DNA from: Bacillota bacterium
GTDB lineage: Bacteria > Bacillota > Bacilli > Paenibacillales > Paenibacillaceae
Assembly: GCA_023391635.1 (NCBI GenBank)
Contig: JAEWAQ010000003.1
Coordinates: 124,001-188,000 of the forward strand
Length of the DNA: 64,000 nucleotides
Reading direction: 5' to 3'
The notes under the pieces were generated by a model. The model had not been told where the DNA came from. It searched no databases and saw nothing but the letters and a program-made list of their open reading frames with translations. The translations under genes and the position numbers were made by a program. Shown here piece after piece: positions 31,043-39,003 of the stretch. The first letter of the stretch is position 1. The number at the start of each line of letters is the position of its first letter.

Positions 31043-32476
31043 ATGCCGATCGAAGCGGATGTTGCCATATTGGGAGGCGGCCCAGGGGGATATACGGCTG
31101 CGGCGCGGGCGGCGCAGGCGGGCCGCAGCGTCGTGATCGTCGAGCGGGATAAATTGGGCGGCACCTGCCTGCATCGGGGGTGCATTCCGAGCAAATCGCT
31201 GCTGAGAAGCGCGGAAATCTATGCGACGGTCAAGCAGGCGCACGTATACGGGATCGAGGTGCCGGCGGGCGAGCCAATTGTTGACTGGACAGCGGTGCAT
31301 GCGCGCAAAGACGCGATCGTCTCGCAACTGTACAGCGGCGTTCAGGCACTGATGAAACAGCATAAGATTCAAATTATTCACGGGGAAGGCCGCATCACCG
31401 GGCCTTCGATCTTCTCGCCGCGCAGCGGCGCGATCGCGGTCGAGCTGCCGGATGGGGATTCGGAGACGGTCGTGGCGAAGCATGTCATTCTCGCGACCGG
31501 CTCCAGGCCGCGTCGTCTGGCGGATCTTCCCTATGATGGGGAGAAGGTCGTCACCAGCGACGAAGCACTTGCCTGGACGGAGCGTCCGGCTTCCGTCATC
31601 ATCGTCGGAGGCGGCGTGATCGGCGTGGAATGGGCATCGCTGCTGTCCGACTTCGGCACGGCGGTGACACTCGTGGAGACGGCGGACCGACTGCTGCCCG
31701 CAGAAGACAAGGATACATCTGCCGCTATCGCCAAAGCGCTCTCTGCCCGAGGCGTACGCATCCTGACAACCGCGCAGTTGAATGCGGCATCCTGTCAAGC
31801 GGGCGGTCAAGACGGTGTGACTGTAGAAGTGACAGCGAAGGGCAAGCAGGAGACGATCGCGGCAGCCCGCATGATGGTATCCGTCGGGCGCCAAGGCAAC
31901 GTGGAAGGCATCGGTCTGGAGAATACCGACGTGAAATCGGCGAACGGCTTCATTACAGTTAATCCTGCGACCTTGCAGACGGGCGAGCCTCACATCTATG
32001 CGATCGGCGACGTCATCGGAGGTGTACAGCTTGCTCATGCGGCGATGCACGAAGGGGAAGTCGCCGTAAGACATGTCTTAGGCGCTTCTCCTGAGCGGTG
32101 TCCGGATCGCGACATTCCGCGCTGCATCTATTCCCGCCCGGAGGCGGCTTCGATCGGTTGGACGGAAGAAGCGGCGAAAGCGGCAGGCTATCAAGTTCGA
32201 ACCGCCAAAATACCGCTCCGAATATTGGGAAAGGCGCTCGTCCATGGTGAATCAGAAGGCTTCGCCAAAGGAGTTGCGGACGCGCGGACCGGGGATTTGC
32301 TCGGCGTGCATCTGGTCGGCGTTCATGCCACGGAATTAATCGCGGAATCCTCTTTGGCGAAGCTGCTCGATGCAGTGCCTTGGGAGATCGGCAGGACGAT
32401 CCATCCGCATCCTGCTTTGTCGGAGATTATGCAGGAGACGATGCTCGCGCTGGCAGGCAACGGGGGACATGCTTGA
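31043..32476 (+). CDS. lpdV: Dihydrolipoyl dehydrogenase (E3) of the branched-chain 2-oxoacid dehydrogenase complex
   Basis: E3 reoxidises dihydrolipoyl-E2 with FAD and NAD. The 477-residue protein shows the FAD GGGPGGYTAAARAAQ motif, redox-active disulfide in GGTCLHRGCIPSKS, NAD motif VGGGVIGVEWAS, second FAD segment YAIGDVIGGVQLAHAAMHEG and the C-terminal HPHPALSEIMQE catalytic His-Glu region. AGCGGAGGG precedes the ATG. It lies first in an E3-E1alpha-E1beta-E2 cluster, the order of B. subtilis lpdV-bkdAA-bkdAB-bkdB, which is why the bkd assignment is preferred over pyruvate dehydrogenase. Confidence 0.93.
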   Translation: MPIEADVAILGGGPGGYTAAARAAQAGRSVVIVERDKLGGTCLHRGCIPSKSLLRSAEIYATVKQAHVYGIEVPAGEPIVDWTAVHARKDAIVSQLYSGVQALMKQHKIQIIHGEGRITGPSIFSPRSGAIAVELPDGDSETVVAKHVILATGSRPRRLADLPYDGEKVVTSDEALAWTERPASVIIVGGGVIGVEWASLLSDFGTAVTLVETADRLLPAEDKDTSAAIAKALSARGVRILTTAQLNAASCQAGGQDGVTVEVTAKGKQETIAAARMMVSVGRQGNVEGIGLENTDVKSANGFITVNPATLQTGEPHIYAIGDVIGGVQLAHAAMHEGEVAVRHVLGASPERCPDRDIPRCIYSRPEAASIGWTEEAAKAAGYQVRTAKIPLRILGKALVHGESEGFAKGVADARTGDLLGVHLVGVHATELIAESSLAKLLDAVPWEIGRTIHPHPALSEIMQETMLALAGNGGHA

Positions 32477-32494
32477 ATTTTCGCATCTATGCGG

Positions 32495-32545
32495 CCAATC
32501 GGAACGTCCCGGGAACGGGAAGCTCCGGTTGGACGTTTCTTTTCG
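32495..32545 (+). terminator. GNRA-capped hairpin between lpdV and bkdAA
   Basis: CCAATCGGA (32495-32503) pairs with TCCGGTTGG (32524-32532) with one wobble; nested inside, TCCCG (32507-32511) and CGGGA (32516-32520) close a GGAA tetraloop. A T-rich stretch (GTTTCTTTT) follows. TATAAT at 32559-32564 lies just downstream. The element could reduce read-through and, with the downstream promoter-like sequence, set E1/E2 levels apart from E3. Confidence 0.6.
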
Positions 32546-32636
32546 TACGACAAGAGAGTATAATAGGTGCTAGGGTCAAGTATTAGGACCAGGTTATAAT
32601 TCCGGCAATGCAATCCGCCGGCAAGGGGGAACGTTC

Positions 32637-33647
32637 ATGAGCAATCGGGATAGCCGTCACGAAGCACTCGGATTGACCGATACGCAAGTCGTTGCGATGT
32701 ACGAGATGATGCAGCTTGCCAGACGATACGATGAACGAGGCCAATTGCTTCAACGTGCAGGCAAGATCAATTTCCATATTTCCGGTATTAACCAGGAGCC
32801 TTCTCAAGTTGCCATGGCATTCGCGATGAATACGGAAACGGATTGGTTTCTGCCCTATTACCGGGACTATGGGTTCGTCTTGTCGGTCGGTATGACGGTC
32901 AAGGAATTGATGCTGTCCGTATTCGCCAAGGAGGAAGATCCGAACAGCGCGGGGCGTCAGATGCCCGGGCACTTCGGCTGCCGACGCTTGCGCATCGTGA
33001 CCGGCTCGAGTCCCGTTACGACGCAAGTTCCGCATGCCGTTGGATTGGCGCTGGCAGCCAAGATGCGGGGCGAGCCATCGGTGTCCATCGTGTCATTCGG
33101 CGATGGCTCCAGCAACCAGGGGGATTTTCACGAGGGCTGCAATTTCGCGGGCGTGCAGAAGCTGCCTGTTATTTTCATTTGTCAGAACAACCAATACGCG
33201 ATCTCCGTGCCGTTCTCCAAGCAATCGGCCGGACGCATCGCCGACCGGGCGATCGGGTATGGATTTCCCGGCTACCGGGTGGATGGCAACGATCCGCTGG
33301 AAGTATACCGGGTCGTGAAGGAAGCGCGGGAACGGGCCGCCGCCGGCGAAGGTCCGACCTTGATCGAGATCATGACGTACCGCGTGACTGCGCATTCGAC
33401 TTCGGACAACGACTTGGCATACCGCACGAAGGAAGAAGTCGACCATCATCGGGCCAAGGATGCGATCCCGGTGTTCCGCGATTATTTGACCGGACTCGGA
33501 TTGTGGTCGGACGATCAGGAGGGCGACCTGAAACAGCGGCAGCGGGCGATCATCGACGAGGCGCAAACTTATGCGGAGAAGGCGCCGTTCCAATCGCCGG
33601 AAGACTCCGTTCGGTATGTATACGCGGAAGAGGAAGGGGGACGCTGA
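32637..33647 (+). CDS. bkdAA: Branched-chain 2-oxoacid dehydrogenase E1 alpha subunit
   Basis: E1 alpha/beta decarboxylates branched-chain 2-oxoacids with thiamine diphosphate and transfers the acyl group to lipoyl-E2. The 336-residue alpha subunit (B. subtilis 330) shows DWFLPYYRDYGFVLSVGM, the TPP motif GDGSSNQGDFHEGCNFAGVQ with the downstream CQNNQYAIS, and the phosphorylation-loop equivalent YRVTAHSTSDN. The start ATG follows AAGGGGG. The stop is 1 bp before the E1 beta start. Products feed branched-chain fatty acid primers, abundant in this bacterial group. Confidence 0.95.
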   Translation: MSNRDSRHEALGLTDTQVVAMYEMMQLARRYDERGQLLQRAGKINFHISGINQEPSQVAMAFAMNTETDWFLPYYRDYGFVLSVGMTVKELMLSVFAKEEDPNSAGRQMPGHFGCRRLRIVTGSSPVTTQVPHAVGLALAAKMRGEPSVSIVSFGDGSSNQGDFHEGCNFAGVQKLPVIFICQNNQYAISVPFSKQSAGRIADRAIGYGFPGYRVDGNDPLEVYRVVKEARERAAAGEGPTLIEIMTYRVTAHSTSDNDLAYRTKEEVDHHRAKDAIPVFRDYLTGLGLWSDDQEGDLKQRQRAIIDEAQTYAEKAPFQSPEDSVRYVYAEEEGGR

Positions 33648-33648
33648 T

Positions 33649-34635
33649 ATGCCGATCATCGAGTATATCGACGCCATTCGGCTGGCGATGAAAGAGGAGA
33701 TGGAGCGGGACCCCGAGGTATTTGTCTTGGGAGAAGACGTCGGGCTGAAAGGCGGCGTATTCGGCACGACAAAAGGGTTGCAACAGCAGTTCGGCGAGGC
33801 GCGCGCGCTCGACACGCCGCTGGCGGAATCGGCGATAGCCGGCGTCGCGATCGGAGCGGCCATGGCCGGCATGAAGCCGATCGCCGAGATGCAATATTCG
33901 GACTTCATGTTTCCCGCGACGAACCAGATCATCAGCGAAGCCGCCAAAATCCGCTACCGTTCCAACAACGATTGGAGCTGCCCCATCGTGATTCGCGCTC
34001 CGATCGGCGGCGGTGTGTTCGGGGGCTTGTACCATTCCCAATGCCCGGAATCGGTGTTCTTCGGCACGCCCGGCCTCAAGATCGTCGCACCCGCGACGGC
34101 GTATGATGCCAAAGGACTTCTCAAGGCGGCCATCCGCGATCCGGACCCGGTCCTCTTTTTCGAAAACAAAAAATGCTATCGCCTTGTCTCGGATGAGGTG
34201 CCCGATGAGGACTACATCGTGCCGATCGGCCAGTCGAAGGTGATACGCGAAGGCAGCGACTTGACGATCATCGGATACAGCATGCCGCTTCACTTCGCGA
34301 TGCAAGCGGCAGAGGAATTGGCGCGGGAGGAAGGCGTCGAAGCGCACATTATCGACTTGCGGACGCTGCAGCCGCTGGACCGTGACGGTATACTCGCCGC
34401 CGCGGCGAAGACGGGCAAAGTGATGATCGTTCACGAAGACAATAAGACCGGCGGTATCGGCGCGGAAGTGGCCGCCATGATCGCGGAAGAACTGCTGTAC
34501 GACCTGGATGCGCCGATTCGCCGCGTATGCGGTCCCGATGTGCCGGCGATGCCGATCAACCCTCCGGGGGAGAAGCATTTTCTGCTGAATAAAGAAAAGC
34601 TCAAGGCGGCGATGCTGGAGATGGCACGCTACTAG
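33649..34635 (+). CDS. bkdAB: Branched-chain 2-oxoacid dehydrogenase E1 beta subunit
   Basis: The 328-residue transketolase-like subunit starts at ATG 33649 with AGGAAGGGGG nine nt upstream; upstream in-frame codons overlap the E1 alpha gene and are not used. Visible motifs: VFVLGEDVGLKGGVFG, DTPLAESAIAGVAIGAAMAG, EMQYSDFMFPATNQI, RAPIGGGVFGGLYHSQ and the C-terminal EDNKTGGIGAEVAA. It completes the alpha2beta2 E1 enzyme with the preceding gene and is followed by the E2 gene after 25 bp. Confidence 0.95.
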   Translation: MPIIEYIDAIRLAMKEEMERDPEVFVLGEDVGLKGGVFGTTKGLQQQFGEARALDTPLAESAIAGVAIGAAMAGMKPIAEMQYSDFMFPATNQIISEAAKIRYRSNNDWSCPIVIRAPIGGGVFGGLYHSQCPESVFFGTPGLKIVAPATAYDAKGLLKAAIRDPDPVLFFENKKCYRLVSDEVPDEDYIVPIGQSKVIREGSDLTIIGYSMPLHFAMQAAEELAREEGVEAHIIDLRTLQPLDRDGILAAAAKTGKVMIVHEDNKTGGIGAEVAAMIAEELLYDLDAPIRRVCGPDVPAMPINPPGEKHFLLNKEKLKAAMLEMARY

Positions 34636-34660
34636 GCGGATAGCGGAAAGGAGAGGAACA

Positions 34661-36061
34661 ATGGCCAAACAAATCGTGGAAATCGTCATGCCGCAGCTCG
34701 CCGAATCGCTTGTGAACGCTACGATCGACCGCTGGCTGAAGGAGCCGGGCGATCAGCTCGAGATGTATGAGCCGATCTGCGAGCTCATTACCGATAAGGT
34801 GAATGCCGACTTGCCCGCGACGGTGGAAGGCAAGCTGGTCAAAATATTGGCAGGAGCGGGCGAAGTCGTGGACGTAGGGGCGCCAATCTGCCTGGTGGAG
34901 ATCGATCAGGAAGCGGAAGACGGCGCTCCGCAGGGTGCTCCGGAGAAGGCAAGCAGCCCGGCGGCGGCATCGGTATCGGCCGCATCATCCGTCGGCGCAG
35001 GAGCCGCCAGCAAGCCGGCCGCGTCCGCACAGCCCTATCCGGCAGCGGTTTTTGATCCGAACGCACCGATGCGCGCCCGTTATTCGCCTGCCGTTCAGCG
35101 GATCGCCGCCGAACAACAGATCGATCTGACGCAGCTTGCCGGCACCGGACTTGGCGGCCGCATTACACGGAAGGACGTGGAACTGGCAGCGCAAGCCAAG
35201 CAGTCGGGCGGGGGATATGCCGTGCTGGCGCCTGCGACCTCTGCTGCAGCGCCGGGGACGATGTCCGGGAAGTCGGCGCAGGCGTCCACTGTCGCACCAG
35301 TCCAGCCGCCGGAGCCGCCTCGCATCCCCGTGGTCGAAGTCGACGAAGGGAACGCGGCGCCGGGTCGCGAATACGCCATCGACGTGACGCCGATTCGCAA
35401 GACGATTGCCAAGAATATGCGCCAAAGCATGAACGAGATTCCTCACGCCTGGACGATGGTGGAGGTCGATCTGACGAACCTCGTGCAGCTGCGCAACCGT
35501 CTCAAGGACGATTTCAAGAAGAACGAAGGCATCAACCTGACGTATATGCCGTTCCTGCTCAAGGCGGTCGTCGGCGCGATCAAGGAATATCCGCTTATGA
35601 ACTCGCTCTGGACCGAGGATAAAATTATCGTCAAGCGCGATATCAATCTGTCGCTCGCCGTAGGCACCGAAGACTCGGTCGTGACGCCGGTCATCCGCAA
35701 CGCCGACCAGAAGACGATCACCGGGCTCGCGCACGAGATCAACAACCTGGCGCGCAAGACGCGCGAAGGCAAGCTGAAGCTGGCGGACATGCAAGGCGGC
35801 ACGTTCACCGTCAACAATACCGGCACGTTCGGCTCGATCCTGTCGTATCCGATCATCAATTATCCGCAAGCCGCCATCCTGACGCTGGAGGCGATCGTGA
35901 AGCGTCCGGTCGTCATTGGCGATATGATCGGCATTCGCTCCATGGTCAACTTGTGTTTGTCGTTCGACCACCGCATTTTGGACGGCATCATCTGTGGCCG
36001 CTTCCATCAGAAGGTGAAGGAGATTCTCGAAAGCTTCGGACCGGATACGAGGCTGTACTGA
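34661..36061 (+). CDS. bkdB: Dihydrolipoyl acyltransferase (E2) of the branched-chain 2-oxoacid dehydrogenase complex
   Basis: The 466-residue E2 core has one N-terminal lipoyl domain (about 4-78, lipoylated Lys46 in ELITDKVNAD), an Ala/Ser/Pro-rich linker, a peripheral-subunit-binding domain (about 127-175, RYSPAVQRIAAEQQI and GGRITRKDVE), a second flexible linker and the acyltransferase domain (about 235-466) with the catalytic HRILDG motif (His437, Asp441). GAAAGGAGAGG precedes the ATG. The lipoyl group is supplied by a pathway that includes LipB, encoded about 0.8 kb downstream. Confidence 0.95.
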   Translation: MAKQIVEIVMPQLAESLVNATIDRWLKEPGDQLEMYEPICELITDKVNADLPATVEGKLVKILAGAGEVVDVGAPICLVEIDQEAEDGAPQGAPEKASSPAAASVSAASSVGAGAASKPAASAQPYPAAVFDPNAPMRARYSPAVQRIAAEQQIDLTQLAGTGLGGRITRKDVELAAQAKQSGGGYAVLAPATSAAAPGTMSGKSAQASTVAPVQPPEPPRIPVVEVDEGNAAPGREYAIDVTPIRKTIAKNMRQSMNEIPHAWTMVEVDLTNLVQLRNRLKDDFKKNEGINLTYMPFLLKAVVGAIKEYPLMNSLWTEDKIIVKRDINLSLAVGTEDSVVTPVIRNADQKTITGLAHEINNLARKTREGKLKLADMQGGTFTVNNTGTFGSILSYPIINYPQAAILTLEAIVKRPVVIGDMIGIRSMVNLCLSFDHRILDGIICGRFHQKVKEILESFGPDTRLY

Positions 36062-36209
36062 GCGAACGGGATATGGCTATATGCTTGCTCGGGCAGGTAT
36101 TGAGGGGATCCTGAGCTGGAAAGCGATGGAGGAAACATACGGGCTTACAAGCTGTAAAGCATTCGTAAATTGTCGTTATGGCGAGTTTGGGCGTTGAGGA
36201 GGCGGGAGG

Positions 36210-36752
36210 ATGGCGGTTTTCGTCGCGCTGCTGCGGGGAATCAACGTCGGCGGCAACAAGAAGGTCAGCATGCCTGTGCTGAAATCGATGTTCGAATCGA
36301 TGGACTTCGAGCGTGTTCGAACGTATATTAACAGCGGCAACGTCGTATTCGATGCGGGGGACGGCGGGTCGTCGATCGAATCGCTCACGGGCAACATCGA
36401 GCGTGAGATCGAGAAGACGTTCGGCTTCACGGTCGATGTGGTCGTTCGCAGCGCGGGCGATCTGGAGCGGATCTTGGCGGCCAATCCGTTCGCTGCGGAA
36501 GGCGAACCGGCCGGCTTGCATCTGCACGTCGGATTTATGCGGGGTGTTCCTGCGCAGCCCGGGATCGACAAAATTGCCGCATTCGTGAATGAACACGATG
36601 AATTTCGCATCGTTGGCGAGGAGATTTATGTTGTATTCCGCAACGGAATGCGCGACTCCAAGCTCGGCAACAATCTGCCGAAGATCGGCGTTCCCGTTAC
36701 CATGCGGAACTGGAACACGACCGTCAGGCTTGCCGAGATGGCGAGGCAATAG
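36210..36752 (+). CDS. DUF1697 family protein
   Basis: The 180-residue protein matches the DUF1697 pattern: FVALLRGINVGGNKKVSMPV at the N-terminus, RTYINSGNVVFDAG, and the C-terminal NLPKIGVPVTMRNWNTTVRL. The family is soluble and of unknown biochemical role. GGCGGGAGG precedes the ATG. It lies 148 bp after bkdB and before lipB, but a hairpin separates it from lipB, so a shared operon is not certain. Confidence 0.9.
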   Translation: MAVFVALLRGINVGGNKKVSMPVLKSMFESMDFERVRTYINSGNVVFDAGDGGSSIESLTGNIEREIEKTFGFTVDVVVRSAGDLERILAANPFAAEGEPAGLHLHVGFMRGVPAQPGIDKIAAFVNEHDEFRIVGEEIYVVFRNGMRDSKLGNNLPKIGVPVTMRNWNTTVRLAEMARQ

Positions 36753-36768
36753 TCAGGCTGGCGGCACG

Positions 36769-36792
36769 GCCCATGCATAACTTTGCATGGGC
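36769..36792 (+). terminator. Hairpin between DUF1697 and lipB
   Basis: GCCCATGCA (36769-36777) pairs perfectly with TGCATGGGC (36784-36792), loop TAACTT. The following sequence is only moderately T-rich (TTGCTTCG). Confidence 0.6.
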
Positions 36793-36845
36793 TTGCTTCG
36801 TTGCGTTACAATAATTTGGAATGCTGCGAACGGAGGCGAGCGCGG

Positions 36846-37547
36846 ATGGCGCCATTGACGGTCGAATGGCTGGGGCGTGCCGAATATGAACAGACATGGG
36901 ATTTGCAGAAGCGACTCGTTCGCGAGATCGATCGCGGGGAACGGGGGGATTCGCTGCTATTGCTGGAACATCCGCCGACCTATACGATCGGGTCCGACCG
37001 CCATCCCGAGCATCTGCTGCTCGGGCCGGAGGAACTCGCGCGCAGAGGCATCTCCGTCTTCCAGATCGACAGAGGCGGCGATATCACCTATCACGGGCCG
37101 GGCCAATTGGTCGGATATCCGCTGCTATACCTGGATGCGGACGGCCTTGATCTGCACCGGTACTTGCGCAGCCTGGAAGAAGCGATCATTCTCCTGCTGG
37201 CCGAATTCGGCATCTCCGGAGGTCGCAAGTCCGCTTATACCGGCGTGTGGGTCGGGGACGAGAAAGTCGCGGCGATCGGCGTCAAATTCAACAAAGCCCG
37301 CACCCGCCGCGGGTTCGTCACCAGTCATGGGTTTGCTTTCAATGTCAAGCGCGGTGTGGAGGCAGACGGATTCGGCGGCATCGTCCCTTGCGGCATTGCC
37401 GAATACGGGGTCACCTCGCTGGAGAAGCTGACCGGTGAAGTGCTGGATGTCGAAGCGGTCGGCGGCATGATCGTTCCTCATTTTCGGGAAGTGTTCGGTT
37501 TCGCGAACGACAGCCGTGAGATTACAGCAGCGACCCAACGCTCATGA
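36846..37547 (+). CDS. lipB: Octanoyltransferase LipB
   Basis: LipB moves octanoyl from acyl carrier protein to lipoyl domains. ATG 36846 (GGAGGCGAGCG upstream) gives 233 residues; an in-frame ATG 63 nt earlier lies inside the hairpin and is unlikely. Family motifs: LLLLEHPPTYTIGSDRHPEH, DRGGDITYHGPGQLVGYPLL, the catalytic Lys in AAIGVKF and Cys in GGIVPCGIAEYGVTSLE. Bacillus uses LipM/LipL; a true LipB-type enzyme is found in part of the Paenibacillaceae. Its closeness to the lipoylated E2 gene is functionally coherent. The 3' end overlaps a small gene on the other strand. Confidence 0.92.
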   Translation: MAPLTVEWLGRAEYEQTWDLQKRLVREIDRGERGDSLLLLEHPPTYTIGSDRHPEHLLLGPEELARRGISVFQIDRGGDITYHGPGQLVGYPLLYLDADGLDLHRYLRSLEEAIILLLAEFGISGGRKSAYTGVWVGDEKVAAIGVKFNKARTRRGFVTSHGFAFNVKRGVEADGFGGIVPCGIAEYGVTSLEKLTGEVLDVEAVGGMIVPHFREVFGFANDSREITAATQRS

Positions 37548-37614
37548 TGATAGTCGTGAACACCATCGCTCCGAGCGTAATCCAGACGACGATTTTGAAC
37601 CATTTTTGATTCAC
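37522..37614 (-). CDS. prli42: 30-residue Prli42-like stressosome membrane miniprotein
   Basis: GTG 37614 begins a 30-residue protein: a basic N-terminus NQKWFK, then one transmembrane helix IVVWITLGAMVFTTIIM and a short SVGSLL end. AAAGGATGAG lies six nt upstream. Size, a basic start and a single TM with this pattern match Prli42, the 31-residue membrane anchor of the stressosome in Listeria and Bacillus. The gene overlaps the lipB 3' end by 26 bp in convergent orientation and is divergent from the M20 peptidase gene. It is easily missed because of its size; the assignment rests on resemblance recalled from the family. Confidence 0.7.
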   Translation of the reverse strand: MNQKWFKIVVWITLGAMVFTTIIMSVGSLL

Positions 37615-37684
37615 GGGCAACTCATCCTTTCTGTAAGCTTGTATAATTCCTATTGTATCGAATTCAGGGACTGGAGGAAAGACG

Positions 37685-38818
37685 ATGATTGAGCGGGATC
37701 GACTGATCGCATCGTTCATGGAACTGGTGCAGATCGACAGCGAGACGAAGCAGGAGCAGGCCATCGGCAAAGTGCTGAAGGATAAGTTTGCGCAGCTCAG
37801 CCTTGAGGTGACCGAGGACGACACCGCGGCCAAGACCGGCCACGGTTCCGGCAACTTGTTCGTGTGGTTCGCGGCAACGCCTGGCTTGGAGAACGCGCCT
37901 GGCTTGCTGTTCACCTCGCACATGGACACCGTCAGTCCAGGCAAAGGCGTCAAGCCCCGGCTCGACGACGATGGTTACATTCGCTCGGACGGCACGACGA
38001 TCCTGGGCAGCGACGACAAGGCGGGACTCGCCGCGATCTTCGAAGCGATCCGCGTGATCCAGGAGAAGGGACTGCCGCATGGTTCCATTCAGTTCGTGAT
38101 TACGGCAGGCGAAGAGTCCGGCCTGATCGGATCGCGGGCGATGGACGGAGCGTTGCTGCGGGCGAAATACGGCTATGCGTTGGATTCCAACGGTGCGATC
38201 GGCGGCATCGCGGTGGCGGCTCCGACCAATTCGCGGCAATATATTACGATTAAGGGCAAAGCGGCGCATGCCGGCGTGAACCCGGAGGATGGCATCAGCG
38301 CGATCCAGGTTGCGTCAAAGGCGGTGTCGCGCATGAAGCTCGGGCGCATCGACCACGAGACGACGGCGAACATCGGCCGGTTCGAAGGCGGCGGCGAAGT
38401 TAACGTCGTCGTGGATCGGGTGAAGATTTACGCTGAAGCCCGCAGCCGCGACCATGCCAAGATGGAGCGGCAGGTCGAAACGATGCGGGAAGCGGTGGAG
38501 AGCGCGGCGAGCGAGCATGGTGCGGAAGCGGAATTCGTGAACGAGGTCATCTATCCGGCGTTTAAGTTCGGAGACGGCGACGAGGTGGTCGAGATCGCCA
38601 AGACGGCGATCCGGTCGATCGGGCTAGAACCGTACCAGTTCGAATCAGGCGGCGGCAGCGATGCCAATATGTTCAACGGCAACGGCGTGCCGACCGTCAA
38701 CCTGGCTGTCGGCTACGAAGACATCCACACGACGAGCGAACGCATCAAGGTTGACGACCTCGTCAAGGTGACCGAGCTCGTCCTCGCGCTCGTCTCGGAG
38801 ACGGCGGGGCGAAGTTAA
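37685..38818 (+). CDS. M20-family metallopeptidase (PepT/YqjE-like)
   Basis: A 377-residue di-zinc exopeptidase. Metal-binding and catalytic segments are LLFTSHMDTV, TTILGSDDKAGLAAIF, the Glu pair in ITAGEESGLIGS, YALDSNG and the last ligand in YEDIHTTSE; the dimerisation domain starts around AAHAGVNPEDG. It resembles tripeptidase T and YqjE of B. subtilis, which lies in the same chromosomal neighbourhood. GGAGGAAAG precedes the ATG and TATAAT (37642-37647) stands about 40 bp upstream. Expected role: cytosolic peptide degradation. Confidence 0.92.
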   Translation: MIERDRLIASFMELVQIDSETKQEQAIGKVLKDKFAQLSLEVTEDDTAAKTGHGSGNLFVWFAATPGLENAPGLLFTSHMDTVSPGKGVKPRLDDDGYIRSDGTTILGSDDKAGLAAIFEAIRVIQEKGLPHGSIQFVITAGEESGLIGSRAMDGALLRAKYGYALDSNGAIGGIAVAAPTNSRQYITIKGKAAHAGVNPEDGISAIQVASKAVSRMKLGRIDHETTANIGRFEGGGEVNVVVDRVKIYAEARSRDHAKMERQVETMREAVESAASEHGAEAEFVNEVIYPAFKFGDGDEVVEIAKTAIRSIGLEPYQFESGGGSDANMFNGNGVPTVNLAVGYEDIHTTSERIKVDDLVKVTELVLALVSETAGRS

Positions 38819-38820
38819 GG

Positions 38821-38904
38821 CGAAAATCTCCCTAACTCGGTCCGGAGAGCGGCGATTGGGTGGAGATGCGTCGAAAATCGCCCTAACTCGGTCCGGAGAG
38901 CGGC
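38821..38904 (+). repeat. Two 33-bp direct repeats bracketed by an inverted repeat
   Basis: Copies at 38821-38853 and 38872-38904 differ by one base (CGAAAATCTCCC versus CGAAAATCGCCC, then TAACTCGGTCCGGAGAGCGG in both). The pair is flanked by GAAGTTAAG (38811-38819) and its complement CTTAACTTC (38904-38912). The first flank includes the M20 peptidase stop codon. Confidence 0.9.
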
Positions 38905-38954
38905 TTAACTTCGGCGTATGGTGAGACTTAGGCTATAAGAGTGAAGCAGTGCCC

Positions 38955-38992
38955 AAAAAAACCTTCTCCCCTGATCGGGAAGAAGGTTTTTT
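38955..38992. terminator. Bidirectional terminator between M20 and ABC permease genes
   Basis: An A-run, ACCTTCTCCC, a CTGATC loop, GGGAAGAAGGT and a six-T run form a roughly 14-bp stem with one bulged A. It serves convergent genes on both strands. Confidence 0.88.
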
Positions 38993-39003
38993 GCCGCTGA
39001 CGC

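Noticed and set aside
34985..36007. 340-codon minus-strand frame opposite bkdB
   Set aside because: Antisense shadow of the E2 gene; composition typical of reversed GC-rich coding sequence.
38821..38904. Mini CRISPR array
   Set aside because: Only two copies separated by 18 bp, near-identical throughout, and no cas genes in the window.
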